Numbered from the stretch's first letter, positions 26,676-35,666 are shown. The stretch is DNA of 52,518 nucleotides from Chitinophagales bacterium (GCA_025353485.1 JANXQO010000139.1:1-52518); one strand, 5' to 3'. Translations and numbers: made by a program. The notes: generated by a model not told the origin, from the sequence alone.

Positions 26676-28775
26676 ATGCGCTCACTTTGGATTCCTTTAT
26701 GGAAAAAAGCGCCTTTTTTGCGCCTGCTTATCCCTGTTACAATAGGTATCTTATTGCAATGGTGCCTCCAGTTTGACCGGCAAAATATTTTATTGGCGGC
26801 AATTTGTTTTGCAATTGCATTTGCAGCTTTTCAGTTATTGCCGCTGGTAGTAAGATTTAAATTTCAAATACTGCAGGGGTTTCTTCTCAACCTCATCCTT
26901 GTTTTGCTGGGATTATTTGTTACTTATCAAAAAGATATTCGTCATAGTTATAAGTGGTTTGGCAATGCGTATCGGGATAGCGATTATATAGCCGTAACCA
27001 TTAATGAACCATTACTTGAAAAAAACAAATCTTATAAAGCTGAAGCTGTAGTTGATAATATTTTGCATAATGATCACATACAAAATACAACCGGTAAACT
27101 GATAATTTATTTTGAAAAAGATTCTGCCAATGTATTGCCATTAAAATATGGCGATAAAATTCTTATCAATAAAAATTTACAGGAAATTAAAAACTCCGGA
27201 AATCCAGGCGCTTTTAATTATCATCGCTATTCTGCTTTTCATCAAATCTTTCATAATGTATTTTTAAAAAAGAGTGATTGGGTTTTGCTGGATGAAAAAA
27301 ATATTAATTCGTTTAAGCAATTTCTTTTTACTACAAGAAAAAATGTTTTAAACATCCTCCAAAAAAATATGCAGGAGAATGATGATCAACTTTCTATTGC
27401 AGAAGCCCTTCTGATAGGGTATACACAGGATTTGGATAAAGACCTTGTGCAGGCATATAGCAACACAGGGGTAGTGCATATCATTGCAATTTCAGGTATG
27501 CACCTTGCATTAATTTATATTATGCTGGTATGGATATTTAACAGGATACCATTTATCAAAAGGTCGAAGATCATAAAAGTGATTTTCATTCTGTCTTGCT
27601 TATGGCTTTTTTCTTTACTCACAGGAGGCGCTGCGTCTATACTGCGTTCTGCTGTTATGTTTTCATGTATCGTTATTGGTGAAAATTTTGCAAGAAAAAC
27701 TTCTATTTATAATTCCCTTGCAGCATCCGCATTTATATTACTTTGTTATAACCCCTATTTTTTATGGGATGTAGGTTTTCAGCTTTCATACCTCGCTGTA
27801 TTAAGCATTGTAATTTTTCAAAAGCCATTATATCACCTGCTCTATGTAAAAAATAAATGGCTTAATAAAGTATGGGTATTGGTTTCTGTATCGCTGGCTG
27901 CTCAAATTTTTACCTTTCCTGTTTGCCTCTATTATTTTCACCAGTTTCCTGTTTTATTCCTGTTCACTAACATCATCATGGTTCCATTGTCGGGCCTTGT
28001 TTTATTTGTAGAAATATTTTTAGTTTCTTTTGCATGGATGCCATTTATCAGTGCGCTTACCGGCAAACTTACCTGGTGGCTGATATGGCTAATGAATAAA
28101 ATTATTTTATGGTTTAACAGTTTGCCATTTGCTTTGTGGGACAGGATTTCGGCCTCTGTAGCATCTACTTTAATTTTATATTCATTTATAATTTGCACAG
28201 GGTATTGGCTATTGAATAAAAGTAAAACTGCATTTAGATTATCATTATTACTTTTATTGGTATTTGTTATTAATACCAGTTATACAAAATGGCAAACTGC
28301 TTCTCAGCAAAAATTAATCGTGTACAATGTTGCACAGCATCAATCAATTGATTTCATAAATGGCAACAGTTATAAATTTATCGGAGACTCTGTTTTATTG
28401 GAGGATGGGATGTTGCAAAACTTTCATTTAAAACCAGGCAGAATAGCATTACAACTTAGTAAGAAAGTTGATTTCCTCCCCGCATTGCATCAAAATAACT
28501 ATCTCTGCCAATTTAATGATAAAAAGATATTGCTGATTGATACGTCATTTGTAGTTGAGCCTGCACAACAAAAAATAAATGTTGATTATATTATTATTTC
28601 AAAAAACCCAAAGCTCTACATTCCGCAACTGGCAGCGGTTTTCAATTGCAGGCAATTTATTTTTGATGGGTCTAACAGTTTGTGGAAAATTGCCAAATGG
28701 AAAAAAGACTGTGAACAATTACATTTGCGTTGCTATTCCGTTCCCGAACAGGGAGCATTTATTGTAGACCTGTAG
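26676..28775 (+). CDS. ComEC/Rec2-family DNA-uptake channel protein
   Basis: The 699-residue polytopic membrane protein has an N-terminal DUF4131 region (about 20-190), a Competence domain with VVHIIAISGMHLALIY and LLTGGAASILRSAVMFS (about 235-500), and a short C-terminal soluble part of about 150 residues. ComEC proteins carry single-stranded DNA across the inner membrane in natural transformation. The C-terminal part keeps a beta-lactamase-like pattern (KKILLIDTSF, VDYIIISKNP) but lacks the HxHxDH metal motif, so nuclease activity there is unlikely. purH follows after 12 bases. Confidence 0.88.
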   Translation: MRSLWIPLWKKAPFLRLLIPVTIGILLQWCLQFDRQNILLAAICFAIAFAAFQLLPLVVRFKFQILQGFLLNLILVLLGLFVTYQKDIRHSYKWFGNAYRDSDYIAVTINEPLLEKNKSYKAEAVVDNILHNDHIQNTTGKLIIYFEKDSANVLPLKYGDKILINKNLQEIKNSGNPGAFNYHRYSAFHQIFHNVFLKKSDWVLLDEKNINSFKQFLFTTRKNVLNILQKNMQENDDQLSIAEALLIGYTQDLDKDLVQAYSNTGVVHIIAISGMHLALIYIMLVWIFNRIPFIKRSKIIKVIFILSCLWLFSLLTGGAASILRSAVMFSCIVIGENFARKTSIYNSLAASAFILLCYNPYFLWDVGFQLSYLAVLSIVIFQKPLYHLLYVKNKWLNKVWVLVSVSLAAQIFTFPVCLYYFHQFPVLFLFTNIIMVPLSGLVLFVEIFLVSFAWMPFISALTGKLTWWLIWLMNKIILWFNSLPFALWDRISASVASTLILYSFIICTGYWLLNKSKTAFRLSLLLLLVFVINTSYTKWQTASQQKLIVYNVAQHQSIDFINGNSYKFIGDSVLLEDGMLQNFHLKPGRIALQLSKKVDFLPALHQNNYLCQFNDKKILLIDTSFVVEPAQQKINVDYIIISKNPKLYIPQLAAVFNCRQFIFDGSNSLWKIAKWKKDCEQLHLRCYSVPEQGAFIVDL

Positions 28776-28787
28776 TTCCCATATAAC

Positions 28788-30326
28788 ATGAATAAAAAAA
28801 TTAAATCTGCACTTATCTCTGTTTTTTATAAAGATGGATTGCAAAATATTGTAGCGCTTTTACATTCACTTGATATTAAAATTTATTCTACAGGTGGCAC
28901 GCAAAAATTTATTGAGGATTTAGGCGTATCATGTATTGCTGTAGAATCTCTCACGTCCTATCCCTCTATTTTAGGCGGCCGGGTTAAAACCCTTCATCCA
29001 TCAGTATTTGGCGGTATTCTCGGGAGAAGGGATAATGAAAAAGATCTTGAAGAAATGATGCAGTTTAATATCCCTGAAATTGATCTTGTTATTGTTGATC
29101 TGTACCCTTTTGAAGAAACCGTTCTTTCAACAAATGATGAGGCGGCTATCATAGAAAAAATAGATGTTGGAGGACCTTCAATGATAAGAGCGGCAGCAAA
29201 AAATTTTAAAGATGTATTAGTTGTAGCAGCAAAAAAAGATTATCGGGAGATTGAAAATATTCTTAAAAAGCAAAATGGTGAAACAACTTTAGAGCAAAGA
29301 AAAACCTTTGCTATAAAAGCATTTGATGTTTGTACTAATTATGACATTGCTATCTCAAACTATTTTAATAAAACAAATTTTTTCAACCCTTTCTCAAGAG
29401 CAAAAAAAATATTGCGTTATGGAGAAAACCCTCATCAGCAGGCAATTTTTTATGGGGATATCAATAGAATTTTTGATCAGTTGCATGGGAAAGAACTTTC
29501 TTACAATAACCTTGTTGATGTTGATGCAGCAATTCAATTAATGAATGAGTTTTCTTCTCCCCCTCTCCCAATGGAGAGGGGGACGGGGGGTGAGGTTTTT
29601 GCTATCATTAAACATACAAACGTGTGTGGTATAGCACAAAGACAAACGCTGAAACAAGCATGGGATGGGGCTTTACAGGGTGATCCGGAAAGTGCCTTTG
29701 GCGGTGTATTAATTACCAATACAGAAATAGATAAAGAAACCGCTTTCGCGATCAATGAATTATTTTTTGAAGTTTTAATTGCTCCTTCTTTTAATGATGA
29801 AGCATTACAAATACTCAAAGGAAAAAAGAACCGGATTCTCCTGAAGCATACACAAAATATTTCTTCAACACATCAATTCAAATCTGTTTTAAACGGTATG
29901 CTTACCCAGCAAAATGATGAAGGAAATTTTACTGAATGGAAAGAATCAGGCGGAAGAGAATCAACACAAAACGAAAAAGAAGATTTAAAATTTGCCAACA
30001 TCATCTGTAAGCATTTAAAAAGTAATGCTATTGCTCTTGTAAAAAATAAACAGCTTATTGGTAAAGGTTGCGGGCAAACTTCACGAATAGATTCTCTGCG
30101 GCAGGCCATCGAAAAATCTAAACAATTTAATTTTGATTTAAAAGGCTCTGTGCTCGCAAGCGACGCATTTTTTCCTTTTGATGATTGTATAAAAATTTCT
30201 CATGCTGCCGGCATTACTGCATTTATACAACCAGGCGGATCTATACGTGATAAGGATTCTATTGAATATTGCAAACAAAATAATCTTGCTATGGTTATAA
30301 CAGGCATGCGTCATTTTAAACATTAA
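28788..30326 (+). CDS. purH: Bifunctional AICAR formyltransferase/IMP cyclohydrolase, with an in-frame palindromic insertion
   Basis: The 512-residue enzyme performs the last two steps of IMP synthesis. The N-terminal IMP cyclohydrolase/MGS-like domain (about 1-190) has STGGTQKFIEDLG and GGRVKTLHPSVFGGIL. The AICAR transformylase domain has RYGENPHQQA, SYNNLVDVDAA and the catalytic KHTNVCG (normally KHTNPCG). Between NEF and VFAIIKHTN there are about 14 residues (SSPPLPMERGTGGE) encoded by a palindromic repeat. The frame is kept, so the protein is probably functional. The final half contains GSVLASDAFFPFDD. It lies between comEC and an EamA gene with very short gaps. Confidence 0.95.
   Translation: MNKKIKSALISVFYKDGLQNIVALLHSLDIKIYSTGGTQKFIEDLGVSCIAVESLTSYPSILGGRVKTLHPSVFGGILGRRDNEKDLEEMMQFNIPEIDLVIVDLYPFEETVLSTNDEAAIIEKIDVGGPSMIRAAAKNFKDVLVVAAKKDYREIENILKKQNGETTLEQRKTFAIKAFDVCTNYDIAISNYFNKTNFFNPFSRAKKILRYGENPHQQAIFYGDINRIFDQLHGKELSYNNLVDVDAAIQLMNEFSSPPLPMERGTGGEVFAIIKHTNVCGIAQRQTLKQAWDGALQGDPESAFGGVLITNTEIDKETAFAINELFFEVLIAPSFNDEALQILKGKKNRILLKHTQNISSTHQFKSVLNGMLTQQNDEGNFTEWKESGGRESTQNEKEDLKFANIICKHLKSNAIALVKNKQLIGKGCGQTSRIDSLRQAIEKSKQFNFDLKGSVLASDAFFPFDDCIKISHAAGITAFIQPGGSIRDKDSIEYCKQNNLAMVITGMRHFKH
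29551..29600 (-). repeat. Palindromic repeat family A (CT-rich variant), copy 6, inside purH
   Basis: CCCCCTCTCC (29559-29568) and GGAGAGGGGG (29573-29582) form a perfect 10-bp stem around CAAT, followed by ACGGGGGGTGAGG. It is read through in frame as part of PurH. Confidence 0.8.
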
Positions 30327-30330
30327 CAGC

Positions 30331-31374
30331 ATGCAAAAATATTTCACTCAAAAATATTATGCTGATAAAAGACAAAGCACTTCCACAAAAAATAAAGCGT
30401 TGTTTGCACTCGTATGGGTGAGTATTGCATGGGGAACTACGTGGCTTGCATCAAAAGAAGCAGTAACAAATATGCCTGCTTTACAGATGATAGCCATAAG
30501 GCAATTAATTGGAGGTATATTATACATAAGTTATTTTATTTTAAAAAAACAGCCATGGCCTAAGGGAAAACAATGGATAGCTATTTTAGTGCTGAGTTTT
30601 TTAACTTTTATGCTAAGCAATGCCTTAAGCACATGGGGGATAAAATTTATTCCAAGCGGGCTGGGCGCTATTATGGGAGCTATTTTTCCATTATGGTTAG
30701 TCATCATTACAATGTTTAAGGGCAAGCGTTTACCGCGGCAAACATTAGCAGGATTATTAATGGGCTTTGGCGGTATATGTATAATTTTTTACGAACACCT
30801 TAAAGATTTTATAAATCCTGATTTCATGTTTGGAATTTTATTATCATTAGCGGCAACAATTTCCTGGGCATTCGGCACACTGTATACCAAGCAGGAGGCT
30901 ATAAATTTTAATCCCTATTTCAGCTTAGGATTTCAAATGCTTATTTCCGGAATAATAATTTTGTTTATCGCAGAAACTACGGGTAATACCGTAAAGTTTT
31001 CTGATATCCCTGCATCCTCCTGGTGGGCTATAAGCTATCTTGTTGTTATTGGTTCTGTGCTAACTTTTGTGGCTTACATTTATTCACTGCAAAATTTACC
31101 AACGGCACTGGCTTCTATTTATGCATACATAAATCCTATTGTGGCAGTCCTTTTAGGCGCTATGCTGCTTAATGAAAAGCTTACCATATTTATCGGAATT
31201 GGTGGCGCAATTACTATCGCAGGAGTATATCTTGTAAACAACAGTCTTAAGAAAAAAATGATTAGCCCCCTGCCCCCCCGAAGGGGGAACTTAGACCGCA
31301 AGTGGTTTTACTATTTTATTATTGTTTTAGATTTGAATGAACGTGCTTCCCTTCCCGAAGGGAAGGTGCTTTAG
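30331..31374 (+). CDS. EamA-family transporter with repeat-encoded C-terminal tail
   Basis: The 347-residue membrane protein has about ten helices in two EamA repeats, starting with VWVSIAWGTTWLASKEAV and including SGLGAIMGAIFPLWLVIITMF and ASIYAYINPIVAVLLGAMLL. After NNSLKKKM the transporter fold is complete; the last 38 or so residues (ISPLPPRRGNLDRK onwards) are encoded by an inverted pair of family A repeats. It follows purH by four bases. The substrate is unknown. Confidence 0.87.
   Translation: MQKYFTQKYYADKRQSTSTKNKALFALVWVSIAWGTTWLASKEAVTNMPALQMIAIRQLIGGILYISYFILKKQPWPKGKQWIAILVLSFLTFMLSNALSTWGIKFIPSGLGAIMGAIFPLWLVIITMFKGKRLPRQTLAGLLMGFGGICIIFYEHLKDFINPDFMFGILLSLAATISWAFGTLYTKQEAINFNPYFSLGFQMLISGIIILFIAETTGNTVKFSDIPASSWWAISYLVVIGSVLTFVAYIYSLQNLPTALASIYAYINPIVAVLLGAMLLNEKLTIFIGIGGAITIAGVYLVNNSLKKKMISPLPPRRGNLDRKWFYYFIIVLDLNERASLPEGKVL
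31262..31293 (+). repeat. Palindromic repeat family A, copy 7 (forward)
   Basis: The arm TTAGCCCCCTG is followed by CCCCC-GAA-GGGGG (31275-31287) and AACTTAG. It lies in the EamA reading frame and is paired with copy 8. Confidence 0.75.
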
Positions 31375-31375
31375 T
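31344..31375 (-). repeat. Palindromic repeat family A, copy 8 (reverse)
   Basis: CCTTCCC-GAA-GGGAAGG (31350-31366) is followed by TGCTTTAG, the reversed CTAAAG arm. The EamA stop codon (TAG, 31372-31374) is part of this arm. Confidence 0.75.
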
Positions 31376-31415
31376 GTTATTTTAAATTTTTAAGAATGTT
31401 TTTGGGGATGGACTT

Positions 31416-32792
31416 TTATTTTTTAAGTCTTTGCTTCCACATTTCATTAAAAGTTTTTGGACTGAAGTGTAATTCACTCCTGTTTTTTTGCCAGCCTTTA
31501 AAAATTTTATTCACTAACCAGTTCTTTATTTTACCATTGCTCATGTTCATCATGTTTCTGTTTAAGGATGCAGTCTTCCACATTTTCCAGGCTAATTTTT
31601 CTGAAAAGGAAACCGCTCCAGATTCAACTGCTTCATTCCTGTTCTCCAAAAGCAATTCGTGTAAATTTATTTTTACAGCACAAACTTCTGTGCAATTACC
31701 ACAAAGTGATGAGGCATAACTTAAGTGTTTGAATTCGGCCATGCCCTGCAGATGCGGAGTAATCACACTTCCAATCGGGCCGCTGTAGGTTGTTCCATAT
31801 GCATGGCCGCCAATATTTTTATAAACAGGGCAGGCATTTAAGCAGGCTCCGCATCTTATGCAATAAAGACTTTCTCTTTGTTTTGGATTAGCTAAAATAT
31901 TGGTGCGGCCATTGTCAAGTAATATCACATACATCTGTTCGGGGCCGTCTGTTTCATTTGGTTTTTTTGGTCCGCTGATAATAGTATTGTACACAGTTAT
32001 CTTTTGGCCGGTGCCATAAGTGGCAAGCAATGGCCAGAATAATCCCAGGTCAGTTATAGAAGGAATTATTTTTTCGATACCCACAATAGCAATATGTGTT
32101 TTTGGAAAAGCAGCGCTCAATCTTGCATTGCCTTCATTTTCTGTAACAGCAATACTTCCTGTATCGCTGATAATAAAGTTGGCGCCTGTTATACCAACCT
32201 CTGCCTGAACATATTTTTCCCGGAGTTTTTCTCTTGCAACTAAAGTGAGTTCTTCCGGTGTTAGTTTGGGGTCTGTTCCTAATTTTTCTGCAAATAGTTT
32301 TGCCACATCTTCTTTGCTTTTATGCATGGCAGGTGTAACAATATGATAAGGGGCTTCACCATCTAATTGCTGGATATATTCTCCAAGATCTGTTTCAATA
32401 CTTTCAATATTATTTTTTTCTAAAAAATGATTCAGGTGTATCTCTTCTGTAACCATGCTCTTGCTCTTCACTAATGTTTTGCAATTTTTTTCTTTACAGA
32501 TATTCAGAATTTCCTCCAATGCATCCTGTGCTGTGGATGCCCAAATAAGTTTGCCACCATTTTTAATAAAATTCATTTCAAACTGTTCCAACTGCTGGTC
32601 TAATGTTTCAATCGCTTTCCATTTCACATTTTTTGCTCTCTCTCTTGCAAGGTGAACATCACTAAACTGGTGCTTACCTTGCGGCACCACTGCATCATAT
32701 CTCCCGATATTAAAATTTATTTTTTGGCGATGCTCAAGATCAGCACTTTTAATTGCGCTCTTAGCCTTGAATGTTGTTGAGGAATCTGACAT
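31416..32792 (-). CDS. LutB-like iron-sulfur protein (LUD domain plus 4Fe-4S ferredoxin)
   Basis: The 458-residue protein has an N-terminal LUD domain (about 60-300; for example GITGANFIISDTGSIAVTEN) and a bacterial ferredoxin-like region with CIRCGACLNACPVY and CGNCTEVCAVKINL. This is the LutB/YkgF layout of the lactate-utilisation complex LutABC. In the second cluster the usual Pro after the last Cys is Ala. No LutA or LutC gene is adjacent, so the partner subunits would have to be elsewhere. It probably transfers electrons from L-lactate oxidation. Confidence 0.87.
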   Translation of the reverse strand: MSDSSTTFKAKSAIKSADLEHRQKINFNIGRYDAVVPQGKHQFSDVHLARERAKNVKWKAIETLDQQLEQFEMNFIKNGGKLIWASTAQDALEEILNICKEKNCKTLVKSKSMVTEEIHLNHFLEKNNIESIETDLGEYIQQLDGEAPYHIVTPAMHKSKEDVAKLFAEKLGTDPKLTPEELTLVAREKLREKYVQAEVGITGANFIISDTGSIAVTENEGNARLSAAFPKTHIAIVGIEKIIPSITDLGLFWPLLATYGTGQKITVYNTIISGPKKPNETDGPEQMYVILLDNGRTNILANPKQRESLYCIRCGACLNACPVYKNIGGHAYGTTYSGPIGSVITPHLQGMAEFKHLSYASSLCGNCTEVCAVKINLHELLLENRNEAVESGAVSFSEKLAWKMWKTASLNRNMMNMSNGKIKNWLVNKIFKGWQKNRSELHFSPKTFNEMWKQRLKK

Positions 32793-32865
32793 TAGATAGT
32801 ATTATAAATATTTCAAAATTAGGTGAATAAAATAATGTAGTAACTTTATAATAAACTCTATTGAA

Positions 32866-33081
32866 ATGACAAAGCAACTTGTTAAAGATAAAATTGATCA
32901 ATTACCTGATACCAAAATTGATACTGTTGCTGATTATATTGACTACATTTTATATAAAGAAAATTCAGTATTTCCTATATGGGAAATAATAAAACTTCAG
33001 GAAGAAAGTGGTGTGTTTGATTTTTTAAAAGACGAACCTGATTTATATCCTGATGATAAACTATTAGAAAAATATCAATGA
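32866..33081 (+). CDS. Antitoxin of a MazF/PemK-type toxin-antitoxin pair
   Basis: The 71-residue acidic protein has a DNA-binding-type N-terminus that is only weakly recognisable (KQLVKDKIDQLPDTKIDTVADYIDYIL) and an acidic C-terminus (DEPDLYPDDKLLEKYQ) as expected for toxin neutralisation. The strongest evidence is position: its stop overlaps the start of a PemK/MazF-like gene by four bases. A degenerate -7 (TAACTTTA) lies near 32840. Confidence 0.7.
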   Translation: MTKQLVKDKIDQLPDTKIDTVADYIDYILYKENSVFPIWEIIKLQEESGVFDFLKDEPDLYPDDKLLEKYQ

Positions 33082-33398
33082 AAAAAGGTGATATAGTTTC
33101 TGTGATTTTTCCATTTAGCGACTTATCTGATAGCAAAAGGAGGCCAGCTTTAGTTTTACATGTTAGGTTAGATGATGTGATACTTGCATTTATTACTTCT
33201 AAAATCAACAATGCTGAGGAAAGCACAATATTGATTTTAAAAACCGATTACAATAACTTACAGGCAGACTCCTTAATCATTCTGGGTAAAATTTTTACAG
33301 GAAATCGTTCTCTTATTAAAGGAAAAATTGGCAAGATTGAAAGCATGTATTATTCTAAAATAAATGAGGTTATAAAAGAAATATTATTTTTTGAGTAA
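33078..33398 (+). CDS. PemK/MazF-family mRNA interferase toxin
   Basis: The 106-residue protein starts MKKGDIVSVIFPFSDLSDSK followed by RRPALVLH, the conserved beta-barrel start of PemK/MazF endoribonucleases, with the Arg of RRPALVL. The middle contains DDVILAFITSKI and the end holds the usual KIGKIESMYYSKI helix. Family members cleave mRNA and arrest growth until neutralised by the antitoxin. It overlaps the antitoxin by ATGA and converges with the DUF433 remnant. Confidence 0.85.
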   Translation: MKKGDIVSVIFPFSDLSDSKRRPALVLHVRLDDVILAFITSKINNAEESTILILKTDYNNLQADSLIILGKIFTGNRSLIKGKIGKIESMYYSKINEVIKEILFFE

Positions 33399-33412
33399 GT
33401 TTTTTTTAAATA

Positions 33413-33666
33413 TCATGCAGGCATTTCTTCTTCATTAGAAATTTTTAACGCAGCAAATAAGAGGCAGGCTTTAATGTCCTCTCTTCCAGTAAAGGAAATT
33501 CTTTAATTATATCTGCATGAGAAATTCCTCTGGCTAACATTTTAATTATCTGCTCTACGGAAATTCGCATACCTCTCACAACTGGCTTGCCTGTAAATAC
33601 AGATGGGTTATTGGTTATCCTGTTTAATAAAGTAGTTTCTATAACAAAATCTTTTCTATAAGTTAT
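33413..33666 (-). pseudogene. Broken DUF433 antitoxin-like gene
   Basis: Reading leftward, the frame gives LLNRITNNPSVFTGKPVVRG, then MRISVEQIIKMLARGISHAD and IIKEFPLLEER: a clear DUF433 protein, found as antitoxin for DUF5615 PIN-like toxins. After LLEER a one-base loss shifts the frame; the alternative frame continues DIKACLLFAALKISNEEEMP to a stop. No ATG exists at the expected start; the frame opens with ATA overlapping the kbl stop. No DUF5615 toxin gene is adjacent. It is therefore a remnant. Confidence 0.7.
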
Positions 33667-34868
33667 TCAAAATATTCTTTATTCTTTAGCGCCTGCAATT
33701 CTTTACCAATTTTTGTAAAAGCTTCAATGGCTTTATCAAGCTGTTTCTTTTTGTGGGCAGCACTTATTTGAACACGGATACGTGCCTGGCCTTTGGCAAC
33801 CACAGGGAAGAAAAATCCTATTACATAAATTCCTTCTTCTAAAAGGTTGGCAGCGAAAGTTTGCGCCAGCACTGCATCGTATAACATTATCGGAACTATT
33901 GGATGATCGCCGGGCTTTATATCAAAACCTGCAGCTGTCATTTTCTCCCTGAAATATTTTGTATTTTTTTCCAGCTTATCACGCAACTTTGTAGTTTGGC
34001 TAAGCATATCAAAAACAGCTATGGAAGCGCCTACGATACCTGGCGCAACGCTGTTACTAAACAAATATGGTCTGCTGCGCTGGCGCAACATTTCAATGAT
34101 TTCTTTTTTGCCACTGGTAAAACCACCGCTTGCACCACCCAATGCTTTGCCTAATGTTCCGGTGATAATATCAATTCTTCCCATCACATTTCTATATTCA
34201 TGAGTGCCTCTTCCTGTCTTACCAACAAAGCCGCTTGAGTGACTTTCATCTATCATTACAATGGCATCGTACTTATCAGCAAGGTCGCATATCACATCAA
34301 GTTTTGCAATGGTTCCATCCATGCTAAAGGAACCGTCAGTAACTATTATACGGCTTCGTAAGCCTGCAGATTCTTTTAATTTATTTTCAAGATCTTCCAT
34401 ATTATTATGCTCATAACGCAGCCGCTTTGCCTTGCATAATCTTACACCATCAATAATACTTGCATGGTTCAATGCATCGGAGATGATAGCATCCTCTTCG
34501 CTAAACAAAGGTTCAAACAAACCTCCATTTGCATCAAAAGCTGCTACATATAAAATGGTATCTTCTGTTCCTAAAAATTCTGATATTTTATTTTCAAGTT
34601 CTTTATGAATATCCTGTGTGCCGCAAATAAAACGTACACTGCTAAGGCCATAACCTCTTTTATAAATATATTTTTTAGCGGCTTTAATAACTTTGGGATG
34701 TGAGGATAAACCAAGATAATTGTTGGCACAAAAATTTAAAACGCTTTTCCCGTTTACAGTAATTTTTGCTCCCTGCTCACTGGTAATTATTCTTTCGTTC
34801 TTGTAAAGTCCTGCGTCTTTTATCTCTTCTAATTCAGTGCCTATGCGATCAACAAAATTTGTGTTCAT
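33663..34868 (-). CDS. kbl: Glycine C-acetyltransferase (2-amino-3-ketobutyrate CoA ligase)
   Basis: The 401-residue alpha-oxoamine synthase has [44 protein letters not shown] and the PLP-binding Lys241 in [13 protein letters not shown]. It best matches Kbl, which converts 2-amino-3-ketobutyrate and CoA to glycine and acetyl-CoA in threonine breakdown. Related serine palmitoyltransferase or KAPA synthase are alternatives, but the N-terminus fits Kbl best. No tdh gene is beside it. Confidence 0.9.
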   Translation of the reverse strand: MNTNFVDRIGTELEEIKDAGLYKNERIITSEQGAKITVNGKSVLNFCANNYLGLSSHPKVIKAAKKYIYKRGYGLSSVRFICGTQDIHKELENKISEFLGTEDTILYVAAFDANGGLFEPLFSEEDAIISDALNHASIIDGVRLCKAKRLRYEHNNMEDLENKLKESAGLRSRIIVTDGSFSMDGTIAKLDVICDLADKYDAIVMIDESHSSGFVGKTGRGTHEYRNVMGRIDIITGTLGKALGGASGGFTSGKKEIIEMLRQRSRPYLFSNSVAPGIVGASIAVFDMLSQTTKLRDKLEKNTKYFREKMTAAGFDIKPGDHPIVPIMLYDAVLAQTFAANLLEEGIYVIGFFFPVVAKGQARIRVQISAAHKKKQLDKAIEAFTKIGKELQALKNKEYFE

Positions 34869-34887
34869 ATAACATTATTAACTACCG

Positions 34888-34895
34888 CAAACCTA
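34888..34895 (-). promoter_or_regulatory. Bacteroidota-type -7 box upstream of kbl
   Basis: On the minus strand the sequence reads TAGGTTTG, an exact match to TAnnTTTG, 20 bases before the kbl ATG. Confidence 0.45.
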
Positions 34896-34930
34896 CATGA
34901 AATTGAGAAAAGATGTAAATTGATATTACT

Positions 34931-35068
34931 TAACCGCAGAGAACGGGAGAAGCCGAGGTTGCGCAGAGAAGATTTTATATACTACTTTAAAAAAATTGTT
35001 TTAAACAATGGTTATAACTTTTTCACCTCCTCTGCGTAAACTCTTTTAACTCATGTTCTCTGCGGTAA
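34931..35068. repeat. CTCTGCG repeat family B, copies 2 and 3 in inverted orientation
   Basis: CCGCAGAGAAC (34934-34944) is the inverse of GTTCTCTGCGG (35055-35065), and CGCAGAG (34962-34968) is the inverse of CTCTGCG (35030-35036). The right copy, 35030-35068, is nearly identical to 8333-8371. The surrounding 301-base gap between kbl and the sigma factor contains nothing else but the kbl promoter region. Confidence 0.75.
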
Positions 35069-35169
35069 TAAATACGGCTTATTATTTCCTTAGGTGTAAC
35101 TTTTTGTTTTAGCTCATCGTATAACTACAAATAAATGCTTATCAGAGTAATTGTAAATTGCCAATTTAA

Positions 35170-35655
35170 ATGACTGAGAAAGAGTATAACCAGTGTGTAA
35201 GCCAGTATGCCGATAATGTTTATCGCTTTATCGTAAAAAATCTTGGGCATAAAGAAGATGCACAGGATGTAGTGCAAACTGCATTTGAAAAGCTTTGGAT
35301 AAACAGGGAGCAGGTAGATAATGAGAGGAGTAAATCATACCTGTTTACGGTAGCCTATCACCAGATGATAGACCATATAAGAAAACAAAAAAGAATAACT
35401 TTAAAAGAAAATTTTAAAGACCATACGGCAATAACAGATAAGCAGGAACATAATGTAAAAAAAATATTAGATGAGGCTTTACATAAATTAGGAGAAACGC
35501 AACGAAGCCTTGTATTATTAAAAGATTATGAAGGCTATAATTATAATGAGATCGGCGAAATAACAGGATTGAGCGAAAGCCAGGTAAAGGTTTACCTGCA
35601 CAGGGCACGGTTGCAATTAAAAACGTATTTAGTGAGAAGAGAAAATGTGCTATAA
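35170..35655 (+). CDS. ECF-type RNA polymerase sigma factor
   Basis: The 161-residue protein has a sigma-70 region 2 with YRFIVKNLGHKEDAQDVVQ and AYHQMIDHIRKQKR, and a region 4 helix-turn-helix YNYNEIGEITGLSESQVKVY followed by LHRARLQLK. There is no region 1 or 3, as in extracytoplasmic-function sigma factors. It starts an apparent three-gene operon with an anti-sigma-like membrane protein and an outer-membrane protein, so it probably responds to an envelope signal. Confidence 0.92.
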   Translation: MTEKEYNQCVSQYADNVYRFIVKNLGHKEDAQDVVQTAFEKLWINREQVDNERSKSYLFTVAYHQMIDHIRKQKRITLKENFKDHTAITDKQEHNVKKILDEALHKLGETQRSLVLLKDYEGYNYNEIGEITGLSESQVKVYLHRARLQLKTYLVRRENVL

Positions 35656-35666
35656 AGTAAAACATC

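Noticed and set aside
31396-31719. Plus-strand 107-residue frame opposite the LutB-like gene
   Set aside because: It is antisense to conserved LutB codons and has no plausible domain.
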